DNA from: Methanobacteriota archaeon
GTDB taxonomy: Archaea > Hydrothermarchaeota > Hydrothermarchaeia > Hydrothermarchaeales > BMS3B
Reading direction: 5' to 3'
Assembly (NCBI GenBank): GCA_003229935.1
Contig: QIGD01000011.1
Span: 1-21,163 of the forward strand
Length of the DNA stretch: 21,163 bases
Of this stretch, positions 14,869 to 21,079 are shown piece by piece. The stretch's first letter is position 1. Every line of letters begins with the position of its first letter. Under the pieces are notes generated by a model. It worked only from the letters and a program-made list of their open reading frames with translations. It did not search any database and had not been told where the DNA came from. Both the position numbers and the translations under genes were made by a program.

Positions 14869-15515
14869 AATTTGAAAAGATTATTCCCGAGCTTAAGGAG
14901 TATGTGAGAAAAGAAATGGGAAAAGGGGGTGCCCATGACTTTGATCATATTGCGAGAGTATTGAAGATTGCTGAAAGGATTGGAGAGGCTGAAGGAGCAG
15001 ATTTGGATGTGGTATTTTTTGCTACTCTTTTTCATGATATAGACAGGCAAAGGGAGGATAAAGGTGAAGTCTCATGCCATGCTGAGAGCTCTGCAGAGCA
15101 TACGAGAAGGCTTCTCAGAAATTATCTTCTCTTGCCTGGTGATTTTATTGAGAGAGTTGCAGTCTGCATTGAAAGACATAGATTCAGGGAAGGCAGAACA
15201 CCTGAAAGTCTTGAAGAAAAGGTGCTCAGTGATGCTGATAAGCTGGATGCCATGGGAGCTACAGGTATAGCGAGAGCTTATATATTTGGAGGAGCCTTTG
15301 GTGAGAGGGTATGGGAGGAGAATCCAAAAAATGAGAGGTTTTACCCTGGGATGGATGTTTATGAATACTCGCCGAGAACTGAGTATGTGTTGAAACTCTC
15401 AAAGCTTAAAGAAAAAATGTTTACAAAGACAGGCAGAAAGCTGGCAGAAAGAAGGCATAGATTTATGGAGATTTTCTTTGAAGAGCTGGAGAATGAGGTA
15501 ATAGGAGATAGATGA
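14865..15515 (+). CDS. HD-domain phosphohydrolase
   Basis: A 216-residue soluble metal-dependent phosphohydrolase of the HD superfamily. Visible metal ligands are H24 and H28 (AHDFDHIARV), H57-D58 (LFHDIDRQ) and D125 in SDADKLDAMGATG, plus CHAESSAEHT and IERHRF, which fit the YedJ/archaeal HD branch. Members cleave nucleotides, cyclic nucleotides or other phosphate esters; the substrate here is unknown. The start is GTG at 14865, which overlaps the stop of the methionine aminopeptidase gene. It is the last intact gene before about 900 bases of gene debris. Confidence 0.88.
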   Translation: MKFEKIIPELKEYVRKEMGKGGAHDFDHIARVLKIAERIGEAEGADLDVVFFATLFHDIDRQREDKGEVSCHAESSAEHTRRLLRNYLLLPGDFIERVAVCIERHRFREGRTPESLEEKVLSDADKLDAMGATGIARAYIFGGAFGERVWEENPKNERFYPGMDVYEYSPRTEYVLKLSKLKEKMFTKTGRKLAERRHRFMEIFFEELENEVIGDR

Positions 15516-15543
15516 AATAAATATTAGAGTGGTTGATTATTAT

Positions 15544-16060
15544 ATGGGAAATAAAATAAAGATTTATTTGAAGATACGAAGAAAATTTTTGAAGAAACTA
15601 ATGTTGAATATGTTATATATAAAGGGACAAAGGCGAAGATTGGAGAAATATACGAAAAAAAATTACGGAATCGGATGCTGTATTTCTGCTATTAGGTCTT
15701 ACTCTCTCTCCAGATAAAAGAGATTCAGCATATACACAAAATTGGATTGCTTTTGAAGTAGGTGTAGTATGTAGATGTGACCCTCCGAAAAAAGTATTTT
15801 TTTTTCATCCTGCATATGACGGGAATTCAAATGAATATGATAAAAATGAATTCGTAATCTCATATTTAATAGATTACATTTACTATGACTCAAATAATAC
15901 TGTTTCTTATGATATTACATTAAAGATTATTAGGACTTTTGATCCGGATACAAAAATATCAGTTGTAGAGAGCCTATTAATGTTTATGGATTTTGGGTTA
16001 GATATAGAACACTACGATGATATAACAATACATTTGCATTACAGAATGTCAAAATTATAA
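15544..16060 (+). pseudogene. Broken TIR-like domain protein
   Basis: No intact ORF covers this stretch, yet it clearly codes across three frames. ATG 15544 gives MGNKIKIY, a typical first strand. From about 15567 sense moves to a frame reading FEDTKKIFEETNVEYVIYKG and KIGEIYEKK. At the 8-A run 15655-15662 it moves again to a frame that stays open to the TAA at 16058-16060 and encodes ITESDAVFLLLGLTLSPDK, TQNWIAFEVGVVCRC and KKVFFFHPAYDGNSNE. The SDAVFLLL strand followed by NWIAFEVG matches the TIR/nucleotide-binding-flavodoxin-like pattern, where the Glu in W-x2-F-E-x-G corresponds to the NADase catalytic Glu. The usual SxS/D loop after the first strand is missing at the first junction. TIR proteins often act in antiphage defence; the assignment rests on motif reading only. 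It lies 28 bases after the HD gene. Confidence 0.55.
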
Positions 16061-16420
16061 TATTAAATTTAATCTATTTTCGTGTGATAACGTTATAGTA
16101 TGCCCTCAATGCAAAGAGAAAATTGTCTTATATCCTCTCAACGATCCCGGCGGATATTCCTATTAGTTTCAACAGGGTTTGATTAATTAATCCATTATAT
16201 GTGAAGCTTGGATAATGAAATGGTTGGGTGGGGTTTTATAACCCTGTAAAATAATTTTATCCTTGAATGAATAAACTTGGGAGATCAATGGCGCATTTGA
16301 ACTTCATAAAAGACTTGAATGGGTAAATAGTGTAAATAATAGAATAACGAACTTAATCTAGAAAATTTAAAGAGAAAAATAATATACGATGTAAAATGCG
16401 AATTCATAGGTGAAATTTAC
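16061..16420 (+). other. Gene debris region without intact genes
   Basis: Two short traces of former coding sequence can be read. Frame at 16083-16166 gives CDNVIVCPQCKEKIVLYPLN, a C-x5-C-x2-C zinc-knuckle-like segment ending in TAG; it may be the lost C-terminal tail of the TIR-like gene. Around 16290-16420 a stretch reading GAFELHKRLEWVNSVNNRI and, after a frame change, LENLKRKIIYDVKCEFIGE looks like remains of a small helical protein. A short hairpin GGGTT-TTAT-AACCC lies at 16231-16244. Nothing else is seen. The A/T-rich composition and lesions suggest a decaying accessory locus. Confidence 0.4.
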
Positions 16421-17785
16421 TTAACTTTCCTTTTTCATTATACCTATTGCTGCCATTATTCCTGTAGCTGAGGCAATAATTAACCCCCTGCTCACACCTA
16501 CGCCATCGCCAGCCACAAAAATATTAGGGATATTTGTCTCCATCGTCTCATTCACACTTACCTTCATGGCATAATATTTTATCTCAGGAGCATAGAGTAG
16601 GGTGGAATCACTTGCCACGCCAGGTATAACCATGTTAAGCCTTTCCAAACCTTCAATAATATTTGTAACCACCCTGTGAGGCATAACCATTGCTATATCG
16701 CCAGGGGTTACATCTGTAAGTGTTGGCTTAACAAGTCCTGACCTGATTCTCTTCCATGTGCTTCTCCTACCTCTTCTTAAATCTCCAAGGCGCTGGATAA
16801 GGGGATTACCTCCTCCAAGGGTTGTTGCAGTCCTTGCTATGCTTTCGCCGTAATCTGTGGAGTTCTCGACAGGCTCTGTAAGAACAATTCTTGTGAGGAA
16901 TGCAAAGTTGGTGTTATTGCTATGTTTATCTCTCAAACTGTGACCATTCACACCAACATAACCCCTATAGGTCTCCTTCACCATGAAACCTCTGTGGTTT
17001 ACACAGAATGTTCTAACAAAGTCATCATAGGTTTTGGTTATAATGTGGAATTTGGGGTCTCTATTTATTCTACACACAGGTTCCATTATAACAGCAGGAA
17101 CCTCAACTCTCAAACCCACATCTATTGGTCCATGTGTGATTTCAAGTCCAAGTTTCTGTGCCTGTTTTACCATCCAGGAGGAACCACTTCTACCAGGAGC
17201 TACAATTATATACTTAGCTTCAATCTCTTTTCCGGTGGAGAGTTTTACTCTTCCAACTTCAATATCTTCAACTATAGTCTCAAGGAGGAACTTAATACCT
17301 TTCTGTCTTAGATAATCTGCTATTGATTTTATGACCTCTGGCGTGTGGTCACTGCCTATGTGTCTCTGTGGTATCTGGATAAACTCTATGCCTGCGCTGG
17401 CAGCCCTTCTTGATAACTCCTCCTCTTCAAGACTTGTGGCTTTAAACAGTTTTTTAGGAGTGCCATGTTTGACCCAGATTTTATCCACATAATCAATGAG
17501 TTTCCAGGCTTCCTTATAACCCATATATTCATAGAGATTACCGCCGATATCTGGCCTTAAATTTAAGGTTCCATCACTTAAGCCTCCTGCGCCACCTACA
17601 CCGGACATTACATAACATGGTTTGCAGTTAATACATGTCCCTGTTCTATCTATGGGGCAAGCTCTCTGGTATACATCTTTACCTTCATCTATTACTATAA
17701 CAGACAGATTGCTATTTTTAACCAGCTCGTAAGCTGCAAAGAGTCCAGCAGGTCCTGCCCCTATAATCACAACATCATACTTCAC
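16421..17785 (-). CDS. FAD-dependent dehydrogenase (COG2509 type)
   Basis: About 454 residues with an N-terminal Rossmann dinucleotide site, KYDVVIIGAGPAGLFAAYEL, and a C-terminal IFVAGDGVGVSRGLIIASATG, the usual second FAD contact. Between them are CPIDRTGTCINCKPCYVMSG, with a C-x2-C pair, and GGAGGLSDGTLN, features of the uncharacterised COG2509 FAD dehydrogenases. RSGSSW near 205 and TDVTPGDIAMVMPHRV near 365 are also typical. The reaction is unknown. GTG 17785 is chosen as start because GGTGAT at 17790-17795 precedes it and yields the normal MKYDVVIIGAGP; the same frame extends upstream to GTG 17794 and TTG 17797. The gene is transcribed toward the debris region and does not share a transcript with the genes on its left. 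Confidence 0.85.
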   Translation of the reverse strand: MKYDVVIIGAGPAGLFAAYELVKNSNLSVIVIDEGKDVYQRACPIDRTGTCINCKPCYVMSGVGGAGGLSDGTLNLRPDIGGNLYEYMGYKEAWKLIDYVDKIWVKHGTPKKLFKATSLEEEELSRRAASAGIEFIQIPQRHIGSDHTPEVIKSIADYLRQKGIKFLLETIVEDIEVGRVKLSTGKEIEAKYIIVAPGRSGSSWMVKQAQKLGLEITHGPIDVGLRVEVPAVIMEPVCRINRDPKFHIITKTYDDFVRTFCVNHRGFMVKETYRGYVGVNGHSLRDKHSNNTNFAFLTRIVLTEPVENSTDYGESIARTATTLGGGNPLIQRLGDLRRGRRSTWKRIRSGLVKPTLTDVTPGDIAMVMPHRVVTNIIEGLERLNMVIPGVASDSTLLYAPEIKYYAMKVSVNETMETNIPNIFVAGDGVGVSRGLIIASATGIMAAIGIMKKES

Positions 17786-17918
17786 AGATATCACCAAGTC
17801 TCAAGAATATAGATATGAGGAGTATTTTAACTTTACGCATGTATTTTAAGTTATGTGCAAAACAGATGTCTGCTATTTCAATATATATATGTGTGAAAAT
17901 ATAAAAAAAGAAATAATC

Positions 17919-18245
17919 TTAATGACAGGAAGAACAACCGGAATCACAGGAACTTGCTGTCTCGTTTGGATTATATACAGTAAATCCGGCTCCATATTCT
18001 GTCTCTACAAAATCCAGTTCAAAGCCGTCTAGATAGGCTTCAATCTGTTCTGTAAGAAAGAGTTTTATTCCATTTGAAGTTATAACCTTCTCGTCATCTT
18101 CAGCTTTTTCTGCTACTGCCATGCCATAGTTGGGCCCATGACAACCTGCACCAGATACATAAATTTTAACTCCAAATTCGTCCTTGTTTTCAGCTTTCAG
18201 TGTTTTTTTAAATTCTTCTGCTGCTCGTTCTGTGACTAATACCAT
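17919..18245 (-). CDS. IscA/HesB-family iron-sulfur assembly protein
   Basis: A 108-residue A-type iron-sulfur carrier fold: LVTERAAEEFKKTL at the start, VKIYVSGAGCHGPNYGMAV with Cys35 at the first ligand position, and VETEYGAGFTVYNPNE. The C-terminal motif is SSCDSGCSSCH (Cys100, 104, 107) instead of the usual CGCG-S-F, a change seen in some archaeal and anaerobe relatives, so cluster binding may differ. Members carry or deliver Fe-S clusters, which would serve the many Fe-S enzymes in this window. AAGGTGAT at 18250-18257 precedes the ATG closely and fixes the start. It is divergent from the phosphomevalonate dehydratase gene, itself an Fe-S enzyme, across a 92-base promoter region. Confidence 0.85.
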   Translation of the reverse strand: MVLVTERAAEEFKKTLKAENKDEFGVKIYVSGAGCHGPNYGMAVAEKAEDDEKVITSNGIKLFLTEQIEAYLDGFELDFVETEYGAGFTVYNPNETASSCDSGCSSCH

Positions 18246-18337
18246 CTACATCACCTTATTTTAGTAATCTTACATAAGTGCCATCTTAAATTAAATATAT
18301 AATATGTTAACTTTCTATTGCTATCAGAGGAAATATT
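18246..18337. promoter_or_regulatory. Divergent promoter region (IscA-like / phosphomevalonate dehydratase)
   Basis: This 92-base gap separates divergent genes. TTAAATTAAATATATAATATG at about 18287-18307 is A/T-rich enough to hold TATA boxes for both directions, and GAGGAAAT before 18338 serves as a ribosome binding site. No distinct operator was recognised. Confidence 0.35.
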
Positions 18338-19477
18338 ATGGAACTTGGAAAGCATGAAAGAGATATTCTCAAGGGTAGAAAAGGGGAAGGGATGAAGAAA
18401 GCTCTTGAGATACTTATAATACTTGCAGAAATTCATAATGCAAAGAGGCTTATTCCTATAACCAGTGCTCAGATATCAGGAGTTTCATATAAGACTATCG
18501 GTGATGCTGGTTTAGAGTTTCTAAAGGATATGGCAGAAGCTGAAATTAAAGTGAATACCCCCACCACTCTCAACCCGGCAGGAGTTGACTTTACTTCTGA
18601 ACTGAAATTTCCTGAGGATTTTGTTGAGAAACAGAGAGAAATTATTGATACTTATACAAAAATGGGTGTTTTGCCTTCCTGTACATGCACACCCTATTAT
18701 GCGGGAAACCTGCCCAGAATGGGTGACCATATAGCTTGGGCAGAATCCAGTGCAGTTATTTATGCCAACTCTGTTCTTGGAGCGATGACTAACAGGGAAA
18801 GTGCACTCTCTGCTCTCTCAGCAGCTCTTGTAGGCAAGGTGCCCGATTATGGTCTTCATATGAAAGAGAACAGAGCACCAACTCTCCTCGTGGAAGTTGA
18901 GTATCCGATTATCAGTGAAGCAGATTATGCAGCCTTGGGTTATCATATTGGACAGAACTATGAAGGAATACCATACTTCAGAATAAGAAAAAAGCCCAGA
19001 GCTGAAGACCTAAAAACTCTTGGTGCAGCCCTCGCCACAGGACAGGTATCTATGTTTCACTACCATAATATTACACCTGAAGCATCTTACTATCATATTG
19101 ATAAGATTGAGAAAGTTGAATTAGGTCAAAAAGAGGTGTCTGAAGCGTATGAGAAGCTTAACAGTACAGAAGATGTGGATATTATTGCTGTTGGTTGTCC
19201 CCATGCTGGCATAAGTGAAATTTTAGATGTTATAAAAGCAGATCCGAAAAGGGAAGTCTGGGTATTCACTTCCAAAAATTTGAAAGAGCTTTTCAGGGAT
19301 AGAATAGATAATGAAAATATAAAGCTTATAGCTGATACATGTATGGTGGTTTCACCCCTCGAAAAGATGGGTATCAAAAGTATAGGGGTAAACTCTGCCA
19401 AGGCAGCCTTTTACTCTATGAACCTTTCAAACCTCAAGGTAAAATTCGATTCCCTTGAGAACCTTCTTAGGGACTGA
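18338..19477 (+). CDS. Phosphomevalonate dehydratase large subunit (aconitase X)
   Basis: A 379-residue aconitase X (DUF521) catalytic subunit. In archaea the AcnX pair dehydrates (R)-5-phosphomevalonate to trans-anhydromevalonate 5-phosphate in the modified archaeal mevalonate pathway, which supplies isoprenoids for ether lipids. Conserved cysteines for the Fe-S cluster are visible in PSCTCTPYY (C115, C117), VGCPHAG (C287) and ADTCMVV (C335). ITSAQISGVSYKTIG (about 41-55) and NRESALSALSAALVGKVPDYGLH (about 152-174) are other family blocks. The small subunit (DUF126), often adjacent or fused, is not in this window. Some bacterial AcnX proteins act on hydroxyproline derivatives, but in an archaeon the mevalonate role is expected. 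Its 3' end overlaps the convergent DUF123 gene by 67 bases. Confidence 0.88.
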   Translation: MELGKHERDILKGRKGEGMKKALEILIILAEIHNAKRLIPITSAQISGVSYKTIGDAGLEFLKDMAEAEIKVNTPTTLNPAGVDFTSELKFPEDFVEKQREIIDTYTKMGVLPSCTCTPYYAGNLPRMGDHIAWAESSAVIYANSVLGAMTNRESALSALSAALVGKVPDYGLHMKENRAPTLLVEVEYPIISEADYAALGYHIGQNYEGIPYFRIRKKPRAEDLKTLGAALATGQVSMFHYHNITPEASYYHIDKIEKVELGQKEVSEAYEKLNSTEDVDIIAVGCPHAGISEILDVIKADPKREVWVFTSKNLKELFRDRIDNENIKLIADTCMVVSPLEKMGIKSIGVNSAKAAFYSMNLSNLKVKFDSLENLLRD

Positions 19478-19848
19478 GTTAGTTTTTTCAATGGATTATG
19501 GAGAAAATAGTTCAGGTGGGAAAAGCAGGAGCAGTCACTTGAACCAAAACCTCTAACAGGCTGACAATCTGCTAACACTGCAACAATATCATTAATTTTA
19601 CATTCAAGCTTCTCTTCTGAAATGAAGGTGAATGAACCATAGAGTGTAGCATTTTCTCTGAAGTAATCTATATGCCATCTCTTTTTCTTGTATTTTTTAA
19701 GATGACGCTCCAGTCTTGGTTTTAAACCTGAGAGAGCCGAACCTGTATAACAGTAGTACCCATTGTTAAAACTGAAGTTTCCAAGCTTTCCAATTCTCAT
19801 GTTTGTGTCATCTTCTAATATCAACATTAATAGATAGGAGCCTTTCAT
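19411..19848 (-). CDS. DUF123 / GIY-YIG-like nuclease-family protein
   Basis: A 145-residue archaeal DUF123 protein, related to GIY-YIG nucleases. It begins KGSYLLMLILEDD and has the core NGYYCYTGSALSGL (about 29-42) followed by RLERHLKK and KKRWHIDYF, the family's conserved Arg/His/Trp pattern. ADCQPVRGFGSSDCSCFSHLNYF near 93-115 is also typical, with the G-F-G-x-S-D-C run. DUF123 is sometimes fused to endonuclease III, suggesting DNA repair or processing, but its activity is not established as far as I know. It is divergent from the Lrp gene, and its start is next to the palindrome at 19856-19873; its last 22 codons overlap the end of the aconitase X gene on the other strand. Confidence 0.8.
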   Translation of the reverse strand: MKGSYLLMLILEDDTNMRIGKLGNFSFNNGYYCYTGSALSGLKPRLERHLKKYKKKRWHIDYFRENATLYGSFTFISEEKLECKINDIVAVLADCQPVRGFGSSDCSCFSHLNYFLHNPLKKLTQSLRRFSRESNFTLRFERFIE

Positions 19849-19855
19849 ACATAAT

Positions 19856-19873
19856 AATATGAAAATTCATATT
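19856..19873 (+). promoter_or_regulatory. Perfect palindrome between divergent genes, probable Lrp operator
   Basis: AATATGAA-AA-TTCATATT is an inverted repeat with 8-bp arms and a two-base centre. It sits in the gap between the DUF123 start (19848) and the Lrp gene, abutting the TATA-like ATTAATAAAAT of the latter. Lrp/AsnC regulators bind such A/T-rich palindromes and often control their own gene, so autoregulation and co-control of DUF123 are plausible. Confidence 0.55.
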
Positions 19874-19949
19874 AATAAAATATGTTCGAAAGGTTTATAT
19901 GGGCTTTAAGATAGAGTACCACAAACTGCAAATAAAAGGTGCTGTATTT

Positions 19950-20528
19950 ATGCCAAAGGAATATCTAGACTTAGATGAAAAGGATAGAATGATTATATCA
20001 CTTCTCAAAGATAGACCTGACATCTCTCAAAGTGAGATTGCAGGGAAAGTAGGCATATCTCAGCCCAGTGTAGGAGTCAGGCTGAGGAAGCTCAAAAGCA
20101 AGGGTGCAGTTTCCTTCCTGATAGGCATGAATTTTAAAAAGGTGGGTTTATACCTTGCAAAAGTAGATTTAACTGCAAAGAATACTGCCAAGGTTCTTGA
20201 CAGTTTTAAGGGATGTCCATACTTTCTCAATGGGCTGATAGTTTCAGGTAAAAACAATCTGTGTCTCTTTCTTGTGGGAGAAGATATTTCAACTCTTGAA
20301 GCAATAGTAGATAGACATCTCCGTTCAAATCCCTGTGCGACTGATGTTGAAATGAATGTTATAATTACATCCAGTGATAGTCTCGTTTTTCCTGTGAGAA
20401 TGACCTTTAATAACAATCAGAACCCTCCATGCGGCTCGGAAGGCAAGTGTGATAACTGCCCTTATTATGAGTCAGAACGTTGCCTTGGCTGTCCGATAAC
20501 AGGTCACTACAGAGGCACCTTTTGGTGA
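19950..20528 (+). CDS. Lrp/AsnC-family regulator with cysteine-rich C-terminal tail
   Basis: A 192-residue DNA-binding regulator. The N-terminal helix-turn-helix is clear: LDEKDRMIISLLKDRPDIS then EIAGKVGISQPSVGVRLRKL (residues 28-47). A central RAM-like region follows. The last 35 residues form a Cys cluster, C161, C167-x2-C170 and C178-x2-C181 (PPCGSEGKCDNCPYYESERC), then GHYRGTFW. This tail, seen in some archaeal regulators, could bind a metal or Fe-S cluster and sense redox state; that role is inference. ATG 19950 is chosen because GGTG at 19938-19941 precedes it and the TATA-like box places the transcript start near 19901. The in-frame ATG at 19899 would add 17 residues without family similarity and sits at or before that start. 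Confidence 0.82.
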   Translation: MPKEYLDLDEKDRMIISLLKDRPDISQSEIAGKVGISQPSVGVRLRKLKSKGAVSFLIGMNFKKVGLYLAKVDLTAKNTAKVLDSFKGCPYFLNGLIVSGKNNLCLFLVGEDISTLEAIVDRHLRSNPCATDVEMNVIITSSDSLVFPVRMTFNNNQNPPCGSEGKCDNCPYYESERCLGCPITGHYRGTFW

Positions 20529-20531
20529 GAA

Positions 20532-21074
20532 TTAATCATCATCTGTAGAGGTTATTATCAGTTCGCCAACTATGAAGTTTATGCCCTCAAAGATTACCTT
20601 TACCTTTCTTCTGGAAACCGGTATGCCCACAGGCTTGGAAACATCTGGCTTTTCACTGTTATCTTCGTGTTCATTTTCTTTTACAGCAGGGTGTTTCTCA
20701 TTGAGAAGAAAACTCCTGAGAGAGTCTAGATTTTCTGCTTCTTTCTCTGTTGCAATCTTATCTATTATGTCCTCTGCGATATAATCTGAGAATTTCTTCT
20801 TTAGAGCAGATGGCATCCATACGACTCTCTCCCAGCCATCATCTCCCTGCAAAAATTTGTCTGACTTCATATATGCATAGCTTATGCCGAGGAAACCGGG
20901 AGTTGGTGTACCTCCACCTATCTGTTTTATCAGAGCAGAGAAGTCCATACCAAATGGTGTGTTACCTTTAAAGGCAGAATCCACTATGCCAAAGCCGTTA
21001 ACCTCCGGTATAAAGAAAGATATTGCTTCCGCACATCCGCATGAGGTATGAGGGTGGTCAAACATACTGTGTAG
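20532..21074 (-). pseudogene. cdhC: 3' fragment of acetyl-CoA decarbonylase/synthase beta subunit (CdhC), cut by an IS element
   Basis: The frame reads LHSMFDHPHTSCGC at its start and continues with FIPEVNGFGIVDSAFKGNT, IGGGTPTPGFLGI, SDKFLQGDDGWERVVWMPS, then a charged linker and a short C-terminal domain. This is the C-terminal part of CdhC/AcsB, which makes acetyl-CoA from a methyl group, CO and CoA at the Ni-Fe-S A-cluster. The Cys-Gly-Cys tripeptide that binds the distal Ni is present, but the upstream cysteines that hold the [4Fe-4S] part are missing. Only about 180 of an expected 460 or so residues remain. The ATG at 21065 is an internal methionine, not a true start, because coding sense continues upstream to about 21074, where the mobile element begins. 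The upstream half may lie beyond the element, outside this window. Confidence 0.8.
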
Positions 21075-21079
21075 GTGAA

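Noticed and set aside
16231..16244. GGGTT-TTAT-AACCC as a terminator
   Set aside because: The stem is only five pairs with a four-base loop and no clean T-tract follows; it is mentioned only as a short hairpin.
17034..17315. Plus-strand ORFs opposite the FAD dehydrogenase
   Set aside because: They lie wholly within a gene with clear FAD-binding motifs and carry no motif of their own.
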